64,000 bases of DNA from Calothrix sp. NIES-2098. GTDB taxonomy: Bacteria > Cyanobacteriota > Cyanobacteriia > Cyanobacteriales > Nostocaceae. Location: assembly GCA_002368175.1 (NCBI GenBank), contig AP018172.1:4028001-4092000 (forward strand), in the 5' to 3' direction. A program made the translations under genes and the position numbers. Shown here piece by piece: positions 57,301 through 64,000 of this stretch. Position 1 is the stretch's first letter. Every line of letters starts with the position of its first letter. A model generated the notes under the pieces. It was not told the DNA's origin. It made no database searches and was given only the letters and a program-made list of their open reading frames with translations.

Positions 57301-57534
57301 TAACGCCTGGAATACATCTTCCAAATGATGGGCAATTGTCTTGATCGTTTCTTGTCCAACACTGGCAGCACTTCCCTTAAGAGTATGGGCGCTGCGCATC
57401 AAGGCGTGAACTTTTTCGGTTGTTTTTTCATCAAGTAAACCGATGAGACTCTGTTCGATGGTTTGCAACAACTCTGCCGCTTCAGCCAGAAAAGCCTGCT
57501 CTAACTGCCGTTGATTACTGGGATCGGTGTTCAT
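54391..57534 (-). CDS. CheA-type hybrid histidine kinase (PtxE/PixL-like)
   Basis: This is a 1047-residue CheA with a C-terminal receiver. The HPt phosphoacceptor is His50 (R-S-A-H-T-L-K-G). A long linker follows, then dimerisation helices, the kinase domain with N-box R-N-A-F-D-H-G-I-E, G1 D-D-G-R-G-L-N and G2 G-R-G-I-G-L-D-V-V, a CheW domain and a REC domain (C-D-I-E-M-P-R-M-N-G). All catalytic motifs are intact. It should take signals from the GAF-array MCP encoded 15 bp upstream and pass phosphate to the CheY- and PatA-type regulators at the operon start to control type IV pilus motility of hormogonia. Confidence 0.93.
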   Translation of the reverse strand: MNTDPSNQRQLEQAFLAEAAELLQTIEQSLIGLLDEKTTEKVHALMRSAHTLKGSAASVGQETIKTIAHHLEDVFQALYPQELEIDPELGALLLDAYECLRTPLSATLMGLSYNEAEILDKTASIFAQLQHKLGDFFGREAPLPSSEELGFDVVESIFSGSVTQDLHQLSADIQSRDPQQIQTTLNSQAEFFAELAASYSLSGLEEIAQATLNALKAHPDKVLQIAQVALENFQAAQAAILAGDRTQGGEISPQLRAWAGLTTPVPQPQGQPVFIAAQTTTTENQPSPLLNASEAESIWSFFPKRTDNSVAKAPEVLEPISQDSVVAPSAIDRILQSIWIGDSQTSCRYSDSDRPASPPPAPSLQVQSSASLPSIRVAIEQLDRLSHTIGELLINENQQNLQSNHIHKAAQETLLQFLHCQQQLSKVSTWSDRQLLPERAKQRYPRCSIVRASPTAQAQSNFDALEMDSYSELHILLQNLTEDMVQLGERIETFNALVQQSRFSLGKRKQLLSGAQEDLLQARMVPLGTVLNRFPRLLQQMVATYHKPVELKLAGTKVLVDKAISEQLYDPLLHMIRNAFDHGIESVETRRQQGKPETGTITIQAYHQGNRTTIEVRDDGRGLNWESIRQRGIEKHLLTSEQAAYASQDQLAELLFEPGFSTANQIGELSGRGIGLDVVRTQLQALQGSIVVRSLSGQGTTFILQLPLSLTTARLLVCQSQGITYALLSEGISQVLLPQPDQIQVQQSLHGQGIQKFWQWGEGQHQQLIPIRPLANLLDYKYPLFTQDHNLTLSPFPVKQRNTVEPLLLLQTEQQYLCLQVDQILVEQELVIKSLGRVLTLPSYIQGYSVLGNGSLTLTIDPLELVRQTWETDMMPTSQASSLTTKLLPAPEPVLTLEGQQSELTIMQPQQQLIELNTAVAQPNRLTVLVVEDSVVQRQSLVQTLQKADYQVLQAGDGREAIAQMLQNGDVNLVICDIEMPRMNGFEFLEHHRQDERLSGIPVVMLTTRSGQKHRQLALALGAKAYLTKPYSEQNFLAAIAELVNNP

Positions 57535-57549
57535 AACAGTTTTGCGAGA

Positions 57550-60500
57550 TTAGTCAACTTTGAACTGGCTAACGCTGGTTTCCAGTTGTTGTGAAGTCAT
57601 CCTTAGTTCTTCAAAAGACTCGGAAATGTGGATGGCACTTTGCGAAGTCTTGCGGGCGATCGCCGAAACATCCACCATCGCTTCTGTCAATACCTGAGAT
57701 TGCTGACTTTGGTTGGAAACTGCTTGAGTAATTCCTTGCACCAATCCACCAATTTCGTTGGTAGCTGCCACGATCGCACTCAGGGAATAACGAGTCTCAT
57801 CGATCAATTTCGACCCTTGGACAACTTGGGTAATGCCTACTTCCATTGCTGCGGTAACTTCGTTGGTTCCACTTTGAATTTCTTGCACGAGTCGCTCAAT
57901 TTCTGTGGTAGCACTCGCTGACTGATAAGCCAGGGAACGAACTTCATCTGCAACCACCGCAAAGCCTTTACCGTACTCTCCAGCACGGGTAGCTTCAATC
58001 GCCGCATTGAGTGCCAGCAAGTTAGTTTGAGTGGCAAAGTTTTCAATCAAACTCACTACTTTCGAGATTTTCTGAGAAGCTTCACCGAGGCGTTTAATCT
58101 TCTTCGCTGTTTCGGAAACGGTTTCCCGAATCTCTAAAATGCCTTCTACGGTTTTTTCCATCAGCGAATCGCCAGCTTGGACGGTTTTATTAGCTTCTTG
58201 AACCGCCTGTCCTACTCTTTGAGCATCAGTAGCGACTACCTGGGTGGAAGTTACCATCATTTGTAATTGTTCCAGAGCGCGTTCGAGCCGTTCTACCTGC
58301 TGTTGAGCTTGGTCAGATAGTTTTACTACTGAGGTAGTGTTATTGCTAGAAGTTTCACTCACCCTGCCAGCAGCAATCTGTACTTGTCGCACTAAATCTC
58401 GCAAACTTTGGATTGTAGTGTTGTAACCATCGGCGATCGTCCCAATTTCATCTTCAGATAGGGGAGCGCGAACGGTGAGATCGCCCCTGAAGGATGGTTC
58501 TAAAGCCATGAGAACCCGTATAGCTCCTTGTTGCAGTTTTTCCCGTGCGGTGCGATCGCGCTCTGCTGCTTCTGCTAGTTGCTGCTCTTGAGTGCGCACT
58601 TGTTTTAGGTACTCTGCCAAATTCAGGGCAATGCCAATCTGGACGCTGGCTTGGTTGAGAACATCCTCCTCTGATTGCTCCCATTGGCGCGCTACGCTAT
58701 TTTGATAAACTCCCATCAGCCCCCATAACCGATCTTCTTGAAAAATCGGCGCAATCATGTAGGCTTTAGTTCCCCACGTTTCTAACAATTGAATGTGGCA
58801 TTCGTCATGACCGACACTATATATATTGTCAACCCGCAAACTTTCTTTACGAGCATAACGCCCGCCTTTGTTGTACTGGAGAAAGGTATCTCTAACTCTG
58901 GCAAGGCTAGTTCCCACTAGCTTCGGCCAATCTCCGGTTACAGACTCAACTACAAATTCTCCAGACCAATCAGGCTCAAAACGGTAAACTCCAACTCGAT
59001 CTACTTTCAGCAGTTGACGAAGTTCGTGGGTGGCAAACTGGACAAATTCCAGAACGTTACCATGACTTTGGGCCATCTCTGTTAACCGACTTGGCAAGCG
59101 ATAGGAAAATCGGGCGTTTGCTACTTCCCGTTCTGCCAGTTTTGTCAGTTCCTCATTCTTGTTTAAGGTTTGTTGTAAGTATTGCGATTGCTGGACGGCT
59201 ACCCCAAACTGCGTACCGATTTTCGCTACTAAGTTGATTTCATTATCTTGCCATTGCCGCGGCCCGTCATTCTGATATGCTCCTAACAAACCCCAGAGCT
59301 TGTTTCCGGCAATAATCGGGGTGATGATATAAGCTCTAATCTGGAATTGCTCGAGAATTTTTATGTGGCACTGGGCATGACCAGAAGTGTAAATATCATT
59401 AATCGTGAACGTCTCGTTGTGGCGATAGCGTCCACCTTGGGTTTGTTGTAGGTGTTCGTCTTCCCATACAGTCCTGATATCGGGGCCAACCAAAGCTACC
59501 CATTCACGACTTACAGATTCGGCAATAAATTCTCCACCCCAATCTGGATTGAAGCGGTATACTGCCAGCCGATCGCATTCCAAGTGCGATCGCAATTCTG
59601 GTAAGGCGTTGCGGAAAATCATATCTAGCTCTTGAGCTTGGCGAATTTTTTCTGCCAGCCTTGTCAAGGCTCGTTCCCCTTCTGCGGTTCGCGCTAACTC
59701 TGTATTCTTGTTCTTGAGCTGTTCGATATATTTAATCTGCTGCAAACCGATACCCATTTGCAGAGCTAGTTTTCGCAAAAGTTGCACATCCTTGGATTTC
59801 CACTGCCTGGGTTCAGTATTTTGGTATGCTCCTAAAAAGCCCCAGAGTTTGCTACCAGTAAAGATAGGAGCGATCGCGTAAGCTTTGGCTTGGATTTTTT
59901 CTAATATCTCTAGGTAGCACTGAACGTGACCGACAGCATAAATATCATCGACGACAAAGGTTTCATGATTGCGATAGCGTCCGCCTTGAGTTTCTTGTAA
60001 ATGTTCGTCCATCCAAATTGTTTTGATGTCGGAACTAGCTAAAGACAACCATTTATCTTTTACGGATTCGGCAACAAACTCCACACTCCAGTCGGAATTA
60101 AAGCGAAATACTGCTAGGCGATCGCACTGTAGTTGTTTGCGTAAACTTGGCAATACATTCTCAAAAATTGTGTCTGTATCCTGTGCCTGACGGATTTTTT
60201 CCACCATCGCTGTCAGCACTTGTTCCTCTTCTGCTGCCCGCGCCAACTCAGCATTCTTCGTTTTTAGTTGTTCGATGTACTCGGCTTGCTGCACGGTTAA
60301 ACCCAACTGAATACCCAATTTGGTCAGCAATCGCACCTCCTCGGAATTCCACTGGCGCGGCCCGCTATTTTGGTAAGCTCCTAATAAACCCCAAAGTTTG
60401 TTGCCAGCAAAAATCGGAGCGATGGTGTAGGCTTTAACTTGGAACTGCTCAAGTATGTCGATGTGGCACTGGGCATGACCAACAGTATAGATGTCATTGA

Positions 60501-62769
60501 CAACAAAAGTTTCATTGTTGCGATAGCGTCCGCCTTGGGTTTGCTTTAGGTGTTCGTCTGCCCAGACGGTTTTGATATCGGGGCCAACCAAAGGCACCCA
60601 GTCACTTCCTACAGATTCGGCAATAAATTCACCACCCCAGTCAGAGTTGAAGCGATATATTGCCAGGCGATCGCATTTGAACAACTGCCGCAATTCTGCC
60701 AAGGTAGTGCGGTAGATTGTTTCTGGCTGTTGGGAATGACGCATTCTCTCCGCCATCCGCGCGATCGCGTTTTCTACTTCAGCTACTTGGGTCATTTCTA
60801 GATTTTTTAACCGTAGCTGTTCGATATATTCAGCTTGCTGGAGGGCAATGCTCAACGGTTCGCCGATCTGCAACAAAGCGCCAGTCTCTTCTTCAGTCCA
60901 TTTCCGCACATCAGAATTTTGATAGGCTGCTAACAAACCCCAAAGCTTACCACTGCGGAAGATGGGAACAATAATGTATGCTTTGGCTTGGAACTTCTCT
61001 AATGCTTCTACATAGCAAGGTGAAAAACCAGCAGCATAAATATCGTTGACTTTGCGGAAGCGCGTTCCTTTGGCGTACATTCCACCCTGCGTTTCCTTGA
61101 GATATGTATCGGTATCAAGTTTCGCAGGGGAGCCATACTCCTTAACACTGCAACGCTCTGAAGATATCAGACCTGTTTTGAAAATGCCTTCTTGTTGCTG
61201 CATCTCCAACAGTGACGGCCAACCCGCAGCCACAGATTCAGCGATAACTTCTCCACTCCAATCTGGATAAAATTGATAAACGACAACGCGATCGCATTTT
61301 AAAAATCGCCGCAACTCTTGGGTTGTAGTGCGGAAAAGCGTGCGAAGCTCCGTTGCTTGCCCAATCTTTTCAATGATGCCAAAAACAGTACGTTCTCGTT
61401 CGATTAGTTTGGCTGACTCCTCAGAGCGTTGATAAAGTTGTTGCTGATATTGCAACTGTTGAATGGCAATACTAGACAAAGATGCCACCTGCACCATCAG
61501 TCGGACTTCACTATCTCTCCACTGACGAGTGCCGGAATTTTGATAAGCAGCAAGCAAGCCCCACAACTGTTCTCCCTGGAAAATGGCAACAATGATGTAT
61601 GCTTTGGCTTGATAGCTTTCTAAAACTTTGATATAGCAGTCAGAAAAACCAGCACTGTAGATATCATTAGTGACTCGATAGACCTGTCCGCGATGGAAGG
61701 TTTTGCCTTGGGTATGCTGAATGTAGCTATCGTGCGATCGCCCTGTTGTCCCAGCTAATCCTCCTTCTTCTGCAAGCTGTCTAACACTGCAATAGTTAAC
61801 GTTCTTGACAATTGCTGGGTTGTTTCGCTGTTCTTCTAACAGAGAAACCCACTCAGATCCCACAGATTCAGCAACAAATTCGCCACTCCAGTCAGGATTG
61901 AAACGATAAATTGCCACGCGATCGCATTTTAATGACTGTCGCACTTCTTGGGTGGCAACGCGAAAGATCGTATCCACATCTTTAGACTGGAGAATTTTAC
62001 TCGCTACATCGGTAAGGATTTGGTCTTTTTCCACTTCTTGTTGCAATGTAGCCTGAATCATGGCAACTTGCAGTTGCGCTTCTAATTCCTGCGCGAACAA
62101 TTTTAGCGACTTAATTTCAGCATTCTGCCACTGACGAGGTGCAGTGCATTGCTGCACTACCAACAAACCCCAAATCCCATCTTTTGTTAAGATTGGTAAA
62201 CTCAAACAAGCTCTGACCTGAAACCGATCCAAGAGTTGCTTTTGGTGAGGAGACAAACTTGCACTGTAGGTATCCGCGATCGCTACTAATTTTTCTTGTT
62301 GATAAAGCTTGGCAGAACCTAACCCAAAAATAACGGCGGGTAGTTTTTCCTTCAGCATTGGGGTAAAGCCATCCCTCATCGCCTCCGCAGCAACTATCCC
62401 CAGTGTCGGATTCGTAAACTCATACACCACTACGCGATCGGCTTGCAGGGCGCTTTGTAACTCCATGACAGCAGTAGCAAGCAAGGTATCTAGATCGGAA
62501 AATTGGCGAATTTTGCTGGCGATCGCCTGTACTTGCTCTACCTCTAATCCATCTCCTTTGTCTTGATATGGCAACACATTTACCAATTCTTTTAACTTGC
62601 GGATTCTGTCTCGCAATGGCCCTGTTTCCACCCAATCAGCTTGATCTAGTTCAGTTCGCAATTCTTCGAGAGTGGAAATAAGTTGCTGTTGTGTAGGTAA
62701 ACCAACAGTATGACCGTTGCTGGAAGTTGAGTGTGGTTGGTTGGGTGTAAGATTGGGTTGCGTTACCAT
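57550..62769 (-). CDS. Phototaxis receptor: MCP with seven GAF domains, six cyanobacteriochrome-like (PtxD/PixJ-like)
   Basis: This is a 1739-residue soluble receptor. GAF1 (about 75-235) has no bilin Cys. GAF2 to GAF7 have the canonical bilin-binding Cys at 378, 585, 768, 951, 1134 and 1324, in D-I-Y-x2-G-x3-C-H or C-Y contexts. The Cys is followed by His in GAF4, 6 and 7 and by Tyr in GAF2, 3 and 5. Spacing is 183 residues for GAF3-4-5-6, which shows tandem duplication. GAF2 and GAF3 have an extra Cys in an insertion (327 and 540). A HAMP-like segment and an MCP signalling domain with E-Y-G-K-G-F-A-V-V-A-D-E-V follow. This is the architecture of Nostoc punctiforme PtxD. No transmembrane segments are seen. 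Confidence 0.94.
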   Translation of the reverse strand: MVTQPNLTPNQPHSTSSNGHTVGLPTQQQLISTLEELRTELDQADWVETGPLRDRIRKLKELVNVLPYQDKGDGLEVEQVQAIASKIRQFSDLDTLLATAVMELQSALQADRVVVYEFTNPTLGIVAAEAMRDGFTPMLKEKLPAVIFGLGSAKLYQQEKLVAIADTYSASLSPHQKQLLDRFQVRACLSLPILTKDGIWGLLVVQQCTAPRQWQNAEIKSLKLFAQELEAQLQVAMIQATLQQEVEKDQILTDVASKILQSKDVDTIFRVATQEVRQSLKCDRVAIYRFNPDWSGEFVAESVGSEWVSLLEEQRNNPAIVKNVNYCSVRQLAEEGGLAGTTGRSHDSYIQHTQGKTFHRGQVYRVTNDIYSAGFSDCYIKVLESYQAKAYIIVAIFQGEQLWGLLAAYQNSGTRQWRDSEVRLMVQVASLSSIAIQQLQYQQQLYQRSEESAKLIERERTVFGIIEKIGQATELRTLFRTTTQELRRFLKCDRVVVYQFYPDWSGEVIAESVAAGWPSLLEMQQQEGIFKTGLISSERCSVKEYGSPAKLDTDTYLKETQGGMYAKGTRFRKVNDIYAAGFSPCYVEALEKFQAKAYIIVPIFRSGKLWGLLAAYQNSDVRKWTEEETGALLQIGEPLSIALQQAEYIEQLRLKNLEMTQVAEVENAIARMAERMRHSQQPETIYRTTLAELRQLFKCDRLAIYRFNSDWGGEFIAESVGSDWVPLVGPDIKTVWADEHLKQTQGGRYRNNETFVVNDIYTVGHAQCHIDILEQFQVKAYTIAPIFAGNKLWGLLGAYQNSGPRQWNSEEVRLLTKLGIQLGLTVQQAEYIEQLKTKNAELARAAEEEQVLTAMVEKIRQAQDTDTIFENVLPSLRKQLQCDRLAVFRFNSDWSVEFVAESVKDKWLSLASSDIKTIWMDEHLQETQGGRYRNHETFVVDDIYAVGHVQCYLEILEKIQAKAYAIAPIFTGSKLWGFLGAYQNTEPRQWKSKDVQLLRKLALQMGIGLQQIKYIEQLKNKNTELARTAEGERALTRLAEKIRQAQELDMIFRNALPELRSHLECDRLAVYRFNPDWGGEFIAESVSREWVALVGPDIRTVWEDEHLQQTQGGRYRHNETFTINDIYTSGHAQCHIKILEQFQIRAYIITPIIAGNKLWGLLGAYQNDGPRQWQDNEINLVAKIGTQFGVAVQQSQYLQQTLNKNEELTKLAEREVANARFSYRLPSRLTEMAQSHGNVLEFVQFATHELRQLLKVDRVGVYRFEPDWSGEFVVESVTGDWPKLVGTSLARVRDTFLQYNKGGRYARKESLRVDNIYSVGHDECHIQLLETWGTKAYMIAPIFQEDRLWGLMGVYQNSVARQWEQSEEDVLNQASVQIGIALNLAEYLKQVRTQEQQLAEAAERDRTAREKLQQGAIRVLMALEPSFRGDLTVRAPLSEDEIGTIADGYNTTIQSLRDLVRQVQIAAGRVSETSSNNTTSVVKLSDQAQQQVERLERALEQLQMMVTSTQVVATDAQRVGQAVQEANKTVQAGDSLMEKTVEGILEIRETVSETAKKIKRLGEASQKISKVVSLIENFATQTNLLALNAAIEATRAGEYGKGFAVVADEVRSLAYQSASATTEIERLVQEIQSGTNEVTAAMEVGITQVVQGSKLIDETRYSLSAIVAATNEIGGLVQGITQAVSNQSQQSQVLTEAMVDVSAIARKTSQSAIHISESFEELRMTSQQLETSVSQFKVD

Positions 62770-62820
62770 AATCTTTCTTGCTATTGAGGTTGTCGGAGTT
62801 AATAAGTAGAATGCAGAGTG

Positions 62821-63339
62821 TTAAATAGACTGAAGGGCTTGAATCACAGCATGGATGTCAACTAACATCAAAGGGCTACCTTGAGCATCCATAAAATAAC
62901 CCTGCAAGAACGATTTGAGTCGGGTGGGTAACATTGATGCCGAAATCGCTAACCGTTCTTGGGAATCGTAAACTTCAATGGTATTGACTTGCTCCACCAA
63001 TAGCCCGACAGTTTGATTCTGGATTTGAACAAGCATCGCCATGCCAGAGTTGCGAACATTTTCTCGCCGACACCAGTGTGTTGCTCCCAGTAAACCTGCT
63101 AGATCGAGAATCCAGATAGCTTCTCCTCGCCAATTCATGATGCCTAACAAGAATTCTGCTACCTGCGGCACTGGTAAAATCTCTGTGAGCGCAACTTGAA
63201 TTACTCCCCGCAAATCGGCTAGTGGGAGTAACCCATTTACCTTTCCATTCAACGGAAATCTTAAAAACCTCTGGTTGTTTCCTTGAGGAGAGTTTTCCAG
63301 AATGGGTAGCGCTCTAAAGCTATCATTGCCCTGTACCAT
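62821..63339 (-). CDS. CheW-like adaptor (PtxC/PixI-like)
   Basis: This is a 172-residue single CheW domain. Characteristic strands include R-F-L-R-F-P-L, I-M-N-W-R-G-E-A-I-W-I-L-D-L-A and N-Q-T-V-G-L-L-V-E-Q-V. It lies 51 bp upstream of the receptor gene and 14 bp after the CheY-like gene, in the order regulator-CheY-CheW-MCP-CheA common to cyanobacterial Pix/Ptx/Hmp loci. It should couple the receptor to the CheA. Confidence 0.9.
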   Translation of the reverse strand: MVQGNDSFRALPILENSPQGNNQRFLRFPLNGKVNGLLPLADLRGVIQVALTEILPVPQVAEFLLGIMNWRGEAIWILDLAGLLGATHWCRRENVRNSGMAMLVQIQNQTVGLLVEQVNTIEVYDSQERLAISASMLPTRLKSFLQGYFMDAQGSPLMLVDIHAVIQALQSI

Positions 63340-63353
63340 TACCCCAGTTTCCT

Positions 63354-63716
63354 TTAGCGAATAAATTTACTAACAGTCTGGAGCAAGGTATTTTCATCTA
63401 CAGGTTTGACTAAATAGGCATCGGCACCACTCATATTGCCCCAAGTTCTATCAACATCTGTGTTTTTAGTTGAGCAAATCACTACCGGGATTGCTTTTGT
63501 TATCGGATCGGCTTTCAACTTGCGGCAGAACTCAAATCCACTTTGTCCTGGCAAAATCAAATCCAGTAAGATCAAGTCAGGCTTTTGTTGTTTTAACCGC
63601 AGTTGAGCCTCTTCACCACTGCGAACTTCATAAACTGAATATCCTCCTTGCTCTAAGAAACGTGTCATCTTTTCGGATTCTGTGAGGCTATCTTCAACTA
63701 ATAGAACTTTTTTCAT
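63354..63716 (-). CDS. CheY-like response regulator (PtxB/PixH-like)
   Basis: This is a 120-residue single receiver domain. The acidic pair is in V-L-L-V-E-D-S-L, the phosphoacceptor Asp in I-L-L-D-L-I-L-P-G-Q-S-G (near residue 53) and the conserved Lys in Y-L-V-K-P-V. There is no output domain. It corresponds to PixH/PtxB and probably modulates the type IV pilus motor. Confidence 0.92.
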   Translation of the reverse strand: MKKVLLVEDSLTESEKMTRFLEQGGYSVYEVRSGEEAQLRLKQQKPDLILLDLILPGQSGFEFCRKLKADPITKAIPVVICSTKNTDVDRTWGNMSGADAYLVKPVDENTLLQTVSKFIR

Positions 63717-63814
63717 CTGTTAATGTCCTAACCACGTTGACTGTTGCTATATAAATATTTTTTTGTCTCATGCCCAGACGCAGAGAAAGAGATTGAAATT
63801 CGGATTTGTCTAAC

Positions 63815-64000
63815 CTAAACGGTTAAATACTTGTGCAGCATATTGAGTACTTTTTCTGACTCTACGGGTTTACCCAAAAAGTCAGTTGCCCCTACTAATT
63901 TTGTTCGCATCCGATCTACTATTCCATCTTTCCCCGTTAAGATGACAACTGGCACATCTTTGAGACTTGGAGTTTTACGGATTTGAGCACAAATTTCATA
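63815..64000 (-). CDS. PatA/PixG-type response regulator, C-terminal receiver (5' end outside window)
   Basis: The - strand frame is open from the window edge to the TAG at 63815-63817. It encodes the end of a receiver domain: C-A-Q-I-R-K-T, V-P-V-V-I-L-T-G-K-D-G-I-V-D-R and F-L-G-K-P-V-E. In Pix/Ptx loci the first gene is a PatA-type protein (N-terminal PATAN domain plus C-terminal REC), which fits this position 98 bp upstream of the CheY gene. The N-terminal domain is not in the window, so the PatA assignment rests on context. Confidence 0.75.
   Translation of the reverse strand, partial: YEICAQIRKTPSLKDVPVVILTGKDGIVDRMRTKLVGATDFLGKPVESEKVLNMLHKYLTV

Noticed and set aside
1..64000. CRISPR arrays, tRNA or rRNA genes, insertion sequences
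   Set aside because: I saw no spaced direct-repeat array, no tRNA-like T-loop/anticodon arrangement, no rRNA sequence and no transposase-like protein.

Overview
The window is chromosomal DNA from a cyanobacterium, almost certainly a heterocyst-forming member of the Nostocales. The supporting evidence is the abundance of HIP1 palindromes (GCGATCGC), heptanucleotide AT-rich repeats (TTTTGAA type), a nifS-nifU-glbN-nifH-nifD-nifK cluster with a cyanoglobin gene between nifU and nifH, and the fdxN gene interrupted at its 5-bp TATTC core next to an XisF-type recombinase. The genus cannot be fixed from the sequence alone, but Nostoc-like is the best guess.

Region 1 (1-20076, + strand) is most of a nonribosomal peptide cluster. 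It has two SyrP/TauD-type Fe(II)/2-oxoglutarate hydroxylases, and each sits directly upstream of an NRPS that starts with a condensation-like domain lacking the HHxxxDG motif (interface-domain-like). The assembly line reads [I-A-T-C-A-T] - [TubC dock-C-A-T-C] - [I-A-T-reductase], followed by a methyltransferase, a class III aminotransferase and an MbtH protein. The A-domain residues suggest Asp, then two Orn/basic residues, then an unassigned residue, with reductive release. The cluster continues off the left edge.

Region 2 (20140-27540) holds a giant serine/threonine kinase-AAA-GAF-histidine kinase, a DUF99 protein and a Tat-exported dienelactone hydrolase. Region 3 (27904-37102) looks like an organosulfur/xenobiotic utilisation neighbourhood: two paralogous FAD oxidoreductases flanking a 2[4Fe-4S] ferredoxin and a sulfonate-type binding lipoprotein, then (after ilvD on the other strand) a glutathione transferase, a decayed CmcJ-like gene and a TauD-family dioxygenase. 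A PEP-CTERM protein and a DUF442 phosphatase follow.

Region 4 (39915-47337, - strand) is the nitrogenase cluster. nifD is uninterrupted, but nifK stops after about 429 nifK-like residues and its last ~75-80 codons are not in the window. At the other end only the last ~21 codons of fdxN are present, cut at TATTC. The nif block is therefore broken at both ends, which suggests two developmentally excised elements: a known type (fdxN) and a probable nifK element.

Region 5 (47338-64000) lies, by this reading, inside the fdxN element. It holds xisF, a PD-(D/E)XK-like protein, and a complete-looking Ptx/Pix phototaxis operon on the - strand: PatA-type regulator (partial), CheY, CheW, a seven-GAF cyanobacteriochrome MCP, a CheA hybrid, a double CheW, and a second MCP/CheA pair that has lost key signalling residues. 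If that is right, the phototaxis locus is cut out of the chromosome when a heterocyst forms.
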